From Bacillota bacterium (GTDB lineage: Bacteria > Bacillota > Clostridia > Tissierellales > Peptoniphilaceae): DNA of 58,929 nt. The stretch lies in assembly GCA_023442775.1 (NCBI GenBank), contig JAEZXH010000015.1:1-58929 (forward strand), given 5' to 3'. The stretch's first letter is position 1, and every line of letters begins with the position of its first letter. Shown piece after piece: positions 50,846 to 58,929 of this stretch. The notes beneath the pieces were generated by a model, which worked only from the letters and a program-made list of their open reading frames with translations, was not told where the DNA came from and searched no databases. A program made the translations under genes and the position numbers.

Positions 50846-53167
50846 ATGGGTGTCTTATTGAGTTGTATCCTAGGAATCGCATGCGCACTCTATGGCCAGA
50901 TTCAAGAGGGAAGTCTCTTTCTCGTTGCCGTGTTTTTACCCATCTTTTTTTTCGCCCCCATGTCGAGAAGAGACGCGAAATCTCTCCTGTGTCTTCTTCT
51001 CGCCTTTCTCCTGGGGGCGGCTCATGGGACAATTTTTGGCAGGACTCCGAAAACCTCAGAACCCCGACTTGAAGGTCGGGGGAAAGTTCTCGAAGTGCGT
51101 CAGTTCGAGGAGAGCACACGCCTGCTTATCCGTCTCGAGGAGCCAAGTTCTCTCAAGAGATCGCGGGTCTATCTCACGGGAGAAGAGGCCTACCTCCCCG
51201 GGCAGCGGATTTCTTTTTCCGCCAAGGGCCACGGCATCGATTCCTGGCCCCATCCCTACGGGTCCAACGAAGAGCAGAGGGATGCAGGACTCGGGGTCAT
51301 CTGGAGGGGGAGGATAGAATCTTCACGCCTTGAAGAGACGCCTCTCTTCGCCACACTTCGCCAGGGAATGTACAGTCGTGCCCATCGCGCGTTCGCCTCC
51401 TTCTCCGAAGAGTCGCGAGAACTTCTCCACGCCATGGTGCTCGGAGAACGAGACGATTTGTCCGCATCCTCTCAGAAGCGGCTGAAGGATTGGGGACTCG
51501 CCCATGTCCTCTCCATCTCAGGCCTTCACCTTGGAATTTTCTACGCCCTCTGCCAACGCCTCGGGGCTTCTCTTCTAGGATCGAAAAAGCGGGGGAGATA
51601 TTTGGGACTGAGCTTGAGCCTCTTTTATCTCTTTCTCATTGGGTGGCCCGTGAGTGGACTTCGGGTCTTCTGCATCTTGACTGGGCGGGAGTTGTTGCGC
51701 CATGTCCGCCTTCCCATTTCCATGCCCCACCTCATTGCCGGCGCCGCCCTTTGCCAGCTCCTCGTCTATCCTCGGCTCATTCTATCCTCCTCGTTTCTCC
51801 TTTCTTATGGGGCCTACATTGGCGTCTTTCTCCTCGGGCCGCGCCTCTTCGCCTCTCTTTCGCCAGGGGAGATTCCTCGCCTCGGTGCCCTGCGCGCTGT
51901 CTTCGGCGCCCAGCTTGGGACCATGCCCTTTGTCCTCACCTTTTCTCCACGGGTGGGCCTTGGGACGCTCTTTGGAAATCTCCTCTTCTTGCCCCTCTAT
52001 AGTGGCCTCATTCTCCTCGGATTTCTCCACCTCTTTGTCTATCTCCTGTTGGGAATCGATGTTGCCCTCTCACGAGAAATCATCCAGGGAATCGTCGCCA
52101 TCGCGATCTTTTTCCACGACCTCCTCTCGCCGTTTCTCGGGTACAATCTTCTCCTCGGGCAGTGGAGCAGGGGAGTCTTCCTCTGGTTTTTCCTCACCAT
52201 GGCGTGCGTCCTATGGAGTGGTTGGAGACCGAGAGAAAAGAAGGCGAGGAGAGTCCTCTTTCTCTTCGCTGCGGCGGGACTCCTCCTGCAATCGGAGGCA
52301 GAAATTTCCGACTTTTTGGGAAGTCGTGTCGATTTCATCTACGTGGGACAGGGGGACAGCACCCTCATCTCCTCAGGAGGGAAGCACGTCTTGGTGGATA
52401 CGGGAGGAAGTCCTTCGGAAGAGGGACCACGCCCAGGAGCGCGGTATACCTTGCCCTATCTCCTTGGACGAGGGATTTTGCGCCTTGATGGGGTCATCCT
52501 CACCCATTTGGACGCGGATCACTGCGATGGACTCTTGGACATCCTCACCGAGATCCCCGTCGATGCTCTTTACGTGGGGCGAGACGTGTCCCATGGTGTC
52601 CTCGACGCAGTCCGCGAGGTGACGCCCGTCATTCCCGTAAAGCGAGGGGAGTCTCTTTTCCTTGGGGACAGTACCATCCGCGTGATCTCCACAGGACTTC
52701 CCCACACTCAGGAAGAGAATGATCGCTCCCTGATTCTTCGTGTGGAAGGGCCCTACGGGAGCATCCTTCTCCCCGGAGACGCCTCGGAAAAAGAAGAGGT
52801 GTCCCTCTCGCAGCCGGGGAGGGTGGATTGGCTTCACGTGGGTCACCATGGGTCAAAGACCTCGAGTTCTGAGAGATTTCTCAATGCCCTCTCCCCGCGA
52901 GGGGCCATCATCTCCTGTGGAGTGAGAAATCCCTATGGCCATCCCCACGAGGAAGTCCTCGAACGCCTCGTCGCCCGAGACATCTCTGTCCATCGCCTCG
53001 ATGAAGAGGGAAGTCTCTTCCTCGATAAAAGGGGGCTTCACTCCTCTTGGGACACAGAGAGGTCCTATCTTGGTCTTCTCGTTGCAGAAGTCCTTGTTTG
53101 CGGTTGTATCTTCTGGTGGAAAAGAAAGGTTGAGCATCATGGATCCACGCTGGAAACATCTCCTTGA
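50846..53167 (+). CDS. comEC: DNA internalisation protein ComEC/Rec2
   Basis: 773 residues from ATG 50846 after GAGGGGAGG; the long frame upstream is antisense to the AlaX-like gene. N-terminal membrane part and OB-like domain (RGKVLEVRQFEESTRLL), the Competence domain (LSISGLHLGIFYALCQ, WPVSGLRVFCILTGREL) and a C-terminal metallo-beta-lactamase domain with VGQGDSTLIS, LTHLDADHCDGL, HVGHHGSKTSSS. It forms the DNA channel in transformation. comEA and other com genes are not here. Followed by holA, overlap 29. Confidence 0.93.
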   Translation: MGVLLSCILGIACALYGQIQEGSLFLVAVFLPIFFFAPMSRRDAKSLLCLLLAFLLGAAHGTIFGRTPKTSEPRLEGRGKVLEVRQFEESTRLLIRLEEPSSLKRSRVYLTGEEAYLPGQRISFSAKGHGIDSWPHPYGSNEEQRDAGLGVIWRGRIESSRLEETPLFATLRQGMYSRAHRAFASFSEESRELLHAMVLGERDDLSASSQKRLKDWGLAHVLSISGLHLGIFYALCQRLGASLLGSKKRGRYLGLSLSLFYLFLIGWPVSGLRVFCILTGRELLRHVRLPISMPHLIAGAALCQLLVYPRLILSSSFLLSYGAYIGVFLLGPRLFASLSPGEIPRLGALRAVFGAQLGTMPFVLTFSPRVGLGTLFGNLLFLPLYSGLILLGFLHLFVYLLLGIDVALSREIIQGIVAIAIFFHDLLSPFLGYNLLLGQWSRGVFLWFFLTMACVLWSGWRPREKKARRVLFLFAAAGLLLQSEAEISDFLGSRVDFIYVGQGDSTLISSGGKHVLVDTGGSPSEEGPRPGARYTLPYLLGRGILRLDGVILTHLDADHCDGLLDILTEIPVDALYVGRDVSHGVLDAVREVTPVIPVKRGESLFLGDSTIRVISTGLPHTQEENDRSLILRVEGPYGSILLPGDASEKEEVSLSQPGRVDWLHVGHHGSKTSSSERFLNALSPRGAIISCGVRNPYGHPHEEVLERLVARDISVHRLDEEGSLFLDKRGLHSSWDTERSYLGLLVAEVLVCGCIFWWKRKVEHHGSTLETSP

Positions 53168-54158
53168 TGGGGGCGTCATCCTCTGTCATGGAGAGGAGAA
53201 ACTCCTTCAACGACGAAGTCTCGAAGGGCTCCTTGAAGAGGGCCTCAACCCCCTCTTTGCCGACTTCAATCGCCTCGTCTTTGACGGGGAGAGTCTCGAC
53301 GAAGAGGCGCTTTTCGATGCCTGGGACACGTTGCCTCTCATGGATCGCTGTCGCATCCTCGTCGTGAAGGATGTCATGGGATTTTTGGAACACAATGAGC
53401 AGGGAAGTAAGGAACTCCTTGCGCGAATTCAAAACCCCTCCCCGGGATGCCTCGTCGTCTTTACCGAAGAGGGGAAGAACATCGATCGAAAGCTGCGTAT
53501 CATCAAGGCGCTTCTCAAGGTGGGAAGCATGCCCTACGATTCTCTGACACCACCTCAGCTGCGCCAATTTTTAGAGGAAGAGCTCGTCACCCTACACGCC
53601 TCCATGGTCCCCGGTGCCATGGAGACCTTCATTGAAGGAACGAAATATTTTAACAAGAAGACCGACATCCACCTCGATGACGTGGTCGGTGAACTAAAAA
53701 AAGTTGCCCACGCCGCAGCGGGACAACCCATTGATAACAAGGTGATTGAGTCACAACTCCTCGACGTCTTGGACCAAAATGTCTTCGACTTCATGGAGGA
53801 GCTCAGTAACGGAAGGGGAACCGAGGCCCTGAAGACTCTGAAGAAAATCCTCGAAGGAGGGGACGACATCTACCGTGTCTTTCCCCTGATTGTGCGTCAA
53901 GTGAGGCTCCTTCTCTGGGCAAAATGCCTCCTCGAAGAGGGGACCCCCGCCCAAAGTCTTGGGAAAATCCTCGGGGCACCGCCCTTTGCCGTCAAGCGTA
54001 TCGCGAACCAACAACGCGCCTTCTCTCAGCGGTTCTTGCGTACCGCATACGAAGAGCTGGCCCGCATCGACGTACGGATGAAGACGGGATTCTTAAGCCC
54101 GGAGCTTCTCATCGAAATGTGGGTGCTTCGCTTTGTGCGAGGCAAAAGAAAAAGCTGA
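53139..54158 (+). CDS. holA: DNA polymerase III delta subunit
   Basis: 339 residues from ATG 53139. Low-similarity AAA+ clamp-loader wrench protein: residue pattern FADFNRLVFDGESLDEEAL, RCRILVVKD, the lid region and the C-terminal collar (IYRVFPLIVRQVRLLLWAKCL, GAPPFAVKRIANQQR). It opens the beta clamp. comEC-holA-(rpsT reversed) is the usual Firmicutes order, which supports the call. Its stop lies in the shared hairpin. Confidence 0.9.
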   Translation: MDPRWKHLLDGGVILCHGEEKLLQRRSLEGLLEEGLNPLFADFNRLVFDGESLDEEALFDAWDTLPLMDRCRILVVKDVMGFLEHNEQGSKELLARIQNPSPGCLVVFTEEGKNIDRKLRIIKALLKVGSMPYDSLTPPQLRQFLEEELVTLHASMVPGAMETFIEGTKYFNKKTDIHLDDVVGELKKVAHAAAGQPIDNKVIESQLLDVLDQNVFDFMEELSNGRGTEALKTLKKILEGGDDIYRVFPLIVRQVRLLLWAKCLLEEGTPAQSLGKILGAPPFAVKRIANQQRAFSQRFLRTAYEELARIDVRMKTGFLSPELLIEMWVLRFVRGKRKS

Positions 54159-54187
54159 TAGCTCTTCCCTATGGAAGTCTATCAGCT
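54153..54187 (-). terminator. Terminator of rpsT overlapping the rpsT and holA stop codons
   Basis: AGCTGATAG/CTATCAGCT (54153-54161, 54179-54187), with inner CTTCC/GGAAG, then a T-rich tract on the minus strand (TTTTTCTTTT). Confidence 0.8.
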
Positions 54188-54445
54188 AGCTTTGTTGAGG
54201 AGCTGTTGCATACGGCTCATGGTTCTGGAGGCTTTATTCTTGTGGATGACCCCAACCTTGACCGCCTTCTTGAGCTTTTTATCCACGAGCTTCAAGAGGT
54301 CCTTTGCTTCGTCGAGCTTGCCAGCTTCGAGGTTCTCACGGAACTTACGAAGAACGTTCTTGACTTCGGACTTCATCACGCGATTGCGCGCGGTGTTGCG
54401 CTTGGTCACCTCGATGCGCTTCATAGCGGATTTAATATTTGCCAC
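54182..54445 (-). CDS. rpsT: Small ribosomal subunit protein bS20
   Basis: 87 residues from the GTG at 54445, after GGAGGTGAAAAC; the longer frame has no ribosome site. ANIKSAMKRIEVTKRNTARN and KNKASRTMSRMQQLLNKA are the classic S20 ends. Binds 16S rRNA early in assembly. Monocistronic with its own promoter and terminator. Confidence 0.97.
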   Translation of the reverse strand: MANIKSAMKRIEVTKRNTARNRVMKSEVKNVLRKFRENLEAGKLDEAKDLLKLVDKKLKKAVKVGVIHKNKASRTMSRMQQLLNKAS

Positions 54446-54481
54446 GTTTTCACCTCCACATTCATTTTTTACGCTTTCATG

Positions 54482-54490
54482 ATTGTACCA
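54482..54490 (-). promoter_or_regulatory. Extended -10 promoter of rpsT
   Basis: On the minus strand TGG-TACAAT (TACAAT at 54487-54482), about 40 bases before the GTG. Confidence 0.5.
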
Positions 54491-54602
54491 CGAAACTTTC
54501 TCAGGTGCAAGGAGAAAATCCACCTTCTTGGCCCTCTCATCCTTTGCGTTCTATGATAAAATGTGTTTTTAGACATGGAGAAGACTCTCAGAAAGGACTA
54601 CG

Positions 54603-55145
54603 ATGAACGAAAGAGAACCCAAGAAAAAGAGTGTTGCCATGGAATGGATACAAACCATCGTTGTTGCCATCCTCCTGGCAGCGCTCATCAAACACTTCAT
54701 TTTTAATACGACTATGGTCATGGGACACTCCATGGAACCGACTCTCCACGAAGGGGATCGGATGATTTGCCTCGTCTTTCCCCTCTATTATTCCGATCCA
54801 GAGTACGGGGATATTGTCATCGTGAAATCTCCCTTAAAAGGGGACGGACGAGACTTTGTGAAGCGAGTCGTCGGCCGTCCCGGGGACGTTCTCGATTTGA
54901 AGGATGGCGTCTTTACGAGAAATGGGAAGGTCGTCAAAGAACCCTACATTGCCGAGGATGCGACGACGGAAAACATCCAGGGCAACCATTGGGAGCTCGG
55001 TGAGAATCAATTCTTCGTCGTCGGCGACAATCGCTACCCGGGAATGAGTGAGGATTCTCGCGCCTTTGGCCCCATCGACAAGAAGACGATTCATTCCATC
55101 GCAAAGTTGCGCTACTATCCATTCTCCGCAATGGGAAGCGTCTAG
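54603..55145 (+). CDS. lepB: Signal peptidase I
   Basis: 180 residues. One N-terminal membrane anchor (about 15-37), catalytic serine in GHSMEPTLHEGDR, catalytic lysine in RDFVKRVVGRPGD, and FFVVGDNRYPGMSEDSRAFG. Cleaves signal peptides outside the membrane. Here it takes the place between rpsT and lepA held by gpr and spoIIP in spore formers, and is nine bases from lepA, so the two may be co-transcribed. Confidence 0.95.
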   Translation: MNEREPKKKSVAMEWIQTIVVAILLAALIKHFIFNTTMVMGHSMEPTLHEGDRMICLVFPLYYSDPEYGDIVIVKSPLKGDGRDFVKRVVGRPGDVLDLKDGVFTRNGKVVKEPYIAEDATTENIQGNHWELGENQFFVVGDNRYPGMSEDSRAFGPIDKKTIHSIAKLRYYPFSAMGSV

Positions 55146-55154
55146 GAGGTGCTC

Positions 55155-56963
55155 ATGACCCGTAGACAAGATCATATTCGGAATTTCTCCATCATCGCCC
55201 ACATCGACCACGGGAAGAGCACCTTGGCGGATCGTCTCATTGAAACCACGGGGATGCTCACGAAGCGGGAAATGGAAGAACAAGTCCTCGATAGCATGGA
55301 CTTGGAGCGGGAGCGGGGTATTACCATCAAGCTCAAGGCCGTGCGCCTCATCTATCGCGCCAAGGATGGGGAAGAGTACCTCTTCAATCTCATCGACACC
55401 CCAGGCCACGTGGACTTTACTTATGAAGTGAGCCGTTCCCTTGCAGCCTGTGAAGGGGCTCTTCTCGTCGTCGATGCCACCCAAGGAGTGGAGGCCCAGA
55501 CCTTGGCCAACGTCTACCTCGCCTTGGATCAGGACCTGGAACTTGTGCCCATCCTCAATAAGATTGACCTTCCCAGTGCCCGCCCCGAGGAAGTGAAACA
55601 CGAAATCGAGGAGATCATCGGCCTCGACTGTGAGACTGCCCCGCTCATCTCTGCGAAAAATGGCATCGGCATCGAGGAGGTTCTGGAGACCATCGTTCGC
55701 GAGGTTCCCGCTCCACAGGGAGACGAAAATGCTCCCTTGAAGGCCCTCATCTTCGACTCCGTCTACGACCCCTATAAGGGTGTCATCTGCTACGTCCGGG
55801 TCTTCGACGGGACGGTGCGCGCCGGGGATGAGATTTTGATGATGAATACGAAGAAGCGTTTTGAAGTGGTGGAAGTTGGGGTTAGTGCCAATGGACACAT
55901 TGTCCTCGACGCCCTTCGCGCAGGAGACGTGGGTTTCATCACCGCGAGCATTAAAAACGTCCGTGACGCCCGCGTCGGGGACACCATCACCTCGGCGAAA
56001 ACCCCCAATGCAGAGGCACTCCCCGGCTACAAAAAAGTCGTCCCCATGGTCTATTCTGGGATTTATCCCGCAGAGGGAGAGGAGTACACCGAGGTGCGCG
56101 ACGCCTTGGAAAAACTCCAGGTCAACGACGCCGCCCTCGTCTTTGAGGCGGAGAGTTCCGCTGCCCTCGGGTTTGGGTTTCGCTGTGGGTTCTTGGGACT
56201 GTTGCACATGGAGATTATCCAGGAGCGCTTAGAGCGAGAATTTGACCTCAACATCATTACCACGGCGCCTTCGGTCATCTACCGCGTCACCACCACCGAC
56301 GGAGAGGTCCACGAGATTCAAAATCCTTCGAATCTTCCGGACCCCTCGGAAATTCTCTCCATGGAAGAGCCGGTGGTGAAGGTGGAAGTCATGACGCCGA
56401 CGGAGTACGTGGGGGCGGTGATGGAACTGTGTCAAAACCGTCGCGGTGTCTTTGTGGATATGCAATACCTCGACCAGACCCGTGCGGTGGTGACCTATCA
56501 TCTTCCTTTGAATGAGGTCATCTATGATTTCTTCGACGCCTTGAAGTCCAAGACTCGCGGCTATGCCTCCTTTGACTATGAGCTCATGGGCTATCAAGAG
56601 AGCGACTTGGTGAAGATGGACATTCTCATCAATCAAGAGCTCGTCGACGCCTTTAGCCTCATCGTCCACCGAGATAAGGCCTACGGGCGAGGAAGAAAAA
56701 TCTGCGAGAAGCTCACCGACGTCATCCCGAGACAGCAATTTGCCGTGCCCATTCAGGCGGCGATTGGCTCGAAGATTATTGCCCGGGAGACGATTCGCGC
56801 CCTGCGTAAAGACGTCTTGGCCAAGTGCTACGGCGGGGACATTACGCGGAAGCGCAAACTCTTGGAGAAGCAAAAGGAAGGGAAGAAGCGGATGCGCTCC
56901 ATCGGATCCGTGGAAGTTCCTCAAGAAGCATTTCTTACGGTGCTCAAGTATGACGAAGATTGA
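55155..56963 (+). CDS. lepA: Elongation factor 4 (LepA), ribosomal GTPase
   Basis: 602 residues from ATG 55155, six bases after AGGAGGT; the GTG at 55149 overlaps that site. G1 AHIDHGKST, G3 DTPGHVDF, G4 NKIDLP, and the LepA-specific C-terminal domain with PRQQFAVPIQAAIGSKIIARE and LAKCYGGDITRKRKLLEKQK. Acts on stalled or misplaced ribosomes. Overlaps hemW by 14 bases. Confidence 0.97.
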   Translation: MTRRQDHIRNFSIIAHIDHGKSTLADRLIETTGMLTKREMEEQVLDSMDLERERGITIKLKAVRLIYRAKDGEEYLFNLIDTPGHVDFTYEVSRSLAACEGALLVVDATQGVEAQTLANVYLALDQDLELVPILNKIDLPSARPEEVKHEIEEIIGLDCETAPLISAKNGIGIEEVLETIVREVPAPQGDENAPLKALIFDSVYDPYKGVICYVRVFDGTVRAGDEILMMNTKKRFEVVEVGVSANGHIVLDALRAGDVGFITASIKNVRDARVGDTITSAKTPNAEALPGYKKVVPMVYSGIYPAEGEEYTEVRDALEKLQVNDAALVFEAESSAALGFGFRCGFLGLLHMEIIQERLEREFDLNIITTAPSVIYRVTTTDGEVHEIQNPSNLPDPSEILSMEEPVVKVEVMTPTEYVGAVMELCQNRRGVFVDMQYLDQTRAVVTYHLPLNEVIYDFFDALKSKTRGYASFDYELMGYQESDLVKMDILINQELVDAFSLIVHRDKAYGRGRKICEKLTDVIPRQQFAVPIQAAIGSKIIARETIRALRKDVLAKCYGGDITRKRKLLEKQKEGKKRMRSIGSVEVPQEAFLTVLKYDED

Positions 56964-58137
56964 GAAGCGAAAAGGGGATGTGTTTGGCAAGGGGCCTCTT
57001 GGTCTCTATGTCCACATCCCCTTTTGTGCGCGCCGTTGCCATTATTGTGACTTCTATTCCACCTGCGGGGACGCGTCTTCGAGGCAAGAGTTTGTGAAGG
57101 CAATGGTAGAAGAAGTGAAGATCTGGGGGGAGGCTCTTCGCCATCGCGAGGTCGACACCATCTTCTTTGGGGGAGGGACGCCGTCTCTTCTAGAAGATGC
57201 CCTTCTCCATCAGCTCATCGACGCCATCGAAGACAACTTTTCCCTCTCTTCTCTTCGCGAATGGACCATGGAGGGAAACCCTGAGTCCCTTGTGAAGCAG
57301 GACCTGCTCCAGCTTAGGAAGCGAGGTATCGATCGCATCAGCATGGGGGTCCAGAGTTTTTCTGAAAAGACCCTGGCCCTTCTTGGGCGGATCCACGGCC
57401 TCCAGGAGGTGGAAGAGGCCCTTCAAAAGATTCACAAAGCGGGTTTTCCAAAGCAAAACCTCGACCTCATGATTGCCCTTCCAGGGCAAGGTCTCGAGGA
57501 TGTCTTGGAGGACACGAGAAAAGCGATCTCGAGTGACATCAATCACGTGAGTGTCTACTCCCTCATCCTCGAAGAGAAGACGGCCCTTGCGAGATCACTG
57601 TCCCATGGGAAATTTCCCCCACTTCCCAGGGAAGAAGAGGAGAGGGCGATGTTTCACGAGAGTGAGAAGCTCCTTGAGGAGGCGGGATTTTTCCACTACG
57701 AGATTTCGAATTTCGCAAAAAAGGGAAAGGAGTGCCTTCACAACCTTCGCACCTGGGATTTGGGAGAGTATCTCGGCCTCGGGCCGGGAGCGGCGTCGAA
57801 TGGAAAGTGGGGGCGTTGGCAAAATCTCCCCGACATCTCTTCTTATAGGAAAGCTCTCGGGCGAGGCGAACTCCCTGAGGCCTCGATGGAAGAACTCACC
57901 GCCCTCGATCGGAAGAATGAATTCTTCGCCCTTGGGCTACGTCGGGCACATGGGGTGTCCTTCCAAGAGTACAAGTGGCGTTTTGATGAGGACATGGAGG
58001 AAGAGTACGGTGAAACAATCGACGAACTTCTTCGGGATGGTCTCCTTCTTGTAAATGCGGATTCTCTCTTCCTCACTCCCAAGGGAAGAGACCTCGCCAA
58101 CGTGGTAGAACTCGCCTTTTTTCGCCTTTCTTCTTAA
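56950..58137 (+). CDS. hemW: Radical SAM heme chaperone HemW
   Basis: 395 residues from ATG 56950. LYVHIPFCARRCHYCDFYS carries the C-x3-C-x2-C cluster site; FGGGTPSLL, TMEGNPES and GVQSFSEKTLALLGR follow. It has HemW rather than HemN features: it lacks the extra N-terminal cysteine and sits between lepA and hrcA as in Bacillus. The role is heme delivery, and the protein is not a coproporphyrinogen oxidase. No strong ribosome site; probably coupled to lepA. Confidence 0.92.
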   Translation: MTKIEKRKGDVFGKGPLGLYVHIPFCARRCHYCDFYSTCGDASSRQEFVKAMVEEVKIWGEALRHREVDTIFFGGGTPSLLEDALLHQLIDAIEDNFSLSSLREWTMEGNPESLVKQDLLQLRKRGIDRISMGVQSFSEKTLALLGRIHGLQEVEEALQKIHKAGFPKQNLDLMIALPGQGLEDVLEDTRKAISSDINHVSVYSLILEEKTALARSLSHGKFPPLPREEEERAMFHESEKLLEEAGFFHYEISNFAKKGKECLHNLRTWDLGEYLGLGPGAASNGKWGRWQNLPDISSYRKALGRGELPEASMEELTALDRKNEFFALGLRRAHGVSFQEYKWRFDEDMEEEYGETIDELLRDGLLLVNADSLFLTPKGRDLANVVELAFFRLSS

Positions 58138-58158
58138 GAGCCATAGGGCTCTTTTTTC
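58136..58158 (+). terminator. Intrinsic terminator of hemW
   Basis: AAGAGCC/GGCTCTT (58136-58142, 58147-58153) with loop ATAG, then T4. The stem overlaps the stop codon. Confidence 0.8.
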
Positions 58159-58172
58159 TTTCAAAAATTTTT

Positions 58173-58199
58173 TTAGCAAACCATTTGACAAAGTGCTAA
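58173..58199 (+). promoter_or_regulatory. Second, degenerate CIRCE-type operator over the -35 box
   Basis: TTAGCAAAC (58173-58181), nine bases, AAGTGCTAA (58191-58199). Spacing is exactly that of CIRCE. Six outer pairs match and the three inner ones do not. It spans the -35 box. Confidence 0.5.
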
Positions 58200-58213
58200 A
58201 AGGGGTGTATCAT
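58185..58213 (+). promoter_or_regulatory. Promoter of the hrcA heat-shock operon
   Basis: TTGACA (58185-58190), 17 bases, TATCAT (58208-58213). Confidence 0.75.
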
Positions 58214-58226
58214 AGAACCATACCAG

Positions 58227-58253
58227 TTAGCACTCAACAAAACTTAGTGCTAA
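58227..58253 (+). promoter_or_regulatory. CIRCE element (HrcA operator)
   Basis: TTAGCACTC (58227-58235), nine bases, TAGTGCTAA (58245-58253); one mismatch from the consensus GAGTGCTAA arm. It lies just downstream of the transcript start, where HrcA binding blocks transcription. Confidence 0.92.
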
Positions 58254-58273
58254 TAAGGGAAGGAGGGGAAGCT

Positions 58274-58929
58274 GTGGAAAGCAGGAAGGAAAAAATTTTA
58301 GACGCCATCATTGCATCGTACATTGCAACCCCGCATCCCGTGGGTTCACGGACCATCTCCAAGGAATACGACCTGGGAGTGAGTTCGGCAACGATTCGAA
58401 ATGAAATGAGTGATTTAGAAGATTTAGGCTATCTCTCAAAGCCTCACTCTTCAGCGGGACGGATTCCCTCGGAGCGTGCCTATCGCTTTTATGTGGATCG
58501 CTATCTTGCAAGCCGCGAAGAGGAGTCTCTGCCCAGCCCCTCTTTCTTTCATGAAAAGGGACTTGGCATCGACGCACTTCTTGCGAAGACGCTTCGTTAT
58601 CTCGCAGAGCAGACCGAGTATCTCGCCTTTGTTACCTCACCGAGGATAAGAGATACGAGTCTTCGCAGTGTGGAACTCTTCCCCCTCGATGAGTACACCG
58701 TGTTGTGTCTGCTCATTGGAAACCAAGGGGTGGTCGAGAAGACGCTGCTGCGATTGCGAAAACCCATTCGCGTCGAAGAGGTGGCCCAGATTCGCCTGGC
58801 ACTGAATCGGGAGTTGACGGGAATCAATTTCTCTGAAGTGGAGAGTTTGTCCCTTCATATTGAGGGGTCCATGCGACGCTTTGAGGGATTGATTACGAGG
58901 ATTGTGGAAATGGCGGTGGCCATGGGACG
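58274..58929 (+). CDS. hrcA: Heat-inducible transcription repressor HrcA (3' truncated by the window end)
   Basis: 218 codons are open from GTG 58274 (AAGGAGGGG upstream) to the window end without a stop; family members have about 340 residues. The winged-helix N-terminus has PVGSRTISK and the signature VSSATIRNEMSDLEDLGYLSKPHSSAGRIPSERAYRFYVD in pieces spanning 36-75. The GAF-like core begins near 110. HrcA with GroEL represses the hrcA-grpE-dnaK-dnaJ operon through CIRCE, two copies of which stand upstream, so it is autoregulated. Confidence 0.95.
   Translation, partial: MESRKEKILDAIIASYIATPHPVGSRTISKEYDLGVSSATIRNEMSDLEDLGYLSKPHSSAGRIPSERAYRFYVDRYLASREEESLPSPSFFHEKGLGIDALLAKTLRYLAEQTEYLAFVTSPRIRDTSLRSVELFPLDEYTVLCLLIGNQGVVEKTLLRLRKPIRVEEVAQIRLALNRELTGINFSEVESLSLHIEGSMRRFEGLITRIVEMAVAMG

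Noticed and set aside
1..58929. Mobile element or prophage
   Set aside because: No transposase, integrase, phage structural gene or direct-repeat-flanked island was seen; gene order is housekeeping throughout.

Overview
The window looks like an ordinary chromosomal segment of an anaerobic, probably non-sporulating member of the Firmicutes (Clostridia/Tissierellia-like). This rests on conserved gene orders (dnaX-ebfC-recR; comEC-holA then rpsT on the other strand; lepA-hemW-hrcA), CIRCE heat-shock operators, strong AGGAGG ribosome sites with frequent GTG/TTG starts, the PyrK/PyrD-B type dihydroorotate dehydrogenase, NfnAB and CsaB/TagA wall genes. The sporulation genes gpr and spoIIP, usual between rpsT and lepA in spore formers, are absent and lepB sits there instead. 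The DNA is fairly GC-rich for this phylum and codon bias creates many long antisense ORFs. I saw no transposase, phage gene, integrase or CRISPR array. The species is not identified.

Layout. 1-1108: end of an RluA-type pseudouridine synthase, a 6S RNA candidate, a universal stress protein. 1177-5214: pyrB-pyrI-pyrK-pyrD and an M42 aminopeptidase. 5270-11992: a YfcC-type transporter, a compact polyhydroxyalkanoate locus (phaJ-phaE-phaC, class III synthase), and cstA with an unknown partner. 12020-21931: a zinc-ribbon membrane protein, an Ala/Asn-repeat lipoprotein, dnaX-ebfC-recR, a GerMN lipoprotein, ftsH, a thioredoxin lipoprotein, tyrS with a terminator in its leader, and a PPC/DUF296 protein. 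22032-29353: an AcpS-NnrD fusion, a mazF without mazE, and a seven-gene cell-wall polymer cluster ending in csaB-tagA. 29364-36217: transketolase, a TIM-barrel isomerase-like protein, an SfsA-GNAT fusion, cobB and cobQ. 36465-42102: oppABCDF. 42109-42897: two facing tRNA-Leu genes and a small-RNA candidate. 42879-49627: nfnAB, proBA, thrCB. 49631-58929: an AlaX/DHHA1 protein that has lost its zinc ligands, comEC, holA, rpsT, lepB, lepA, hemW, and the start of hrcA behind two CIRCE-type operators.

How it fits together (inference). Peptide import (Opp, perhaps CstA), an aminopeptidase and a YfcC carrier suggest growth on peptides and amino acids. Such fermentation can yield crotonyl-CoA, and an (R)-specific hydratase (PhaJ) feeding PhaEC would let the cell store part of that flux as polyhydroxybutyrate without phaA or phaB nearby. 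NfnAB would balance ferredoxin, NADH and NADPH. The least expected items are the PHA locus with an operator-like inverted repeat at its promoter, the zinc-less AlaX homologue, the AcpS-NnrD and SfsA-GNAT fusions, the solitary MazF, a sequence motif shared by the YfcC and Opp promoter regions, the small-RNA candidate, and the paired CIRCE sites.
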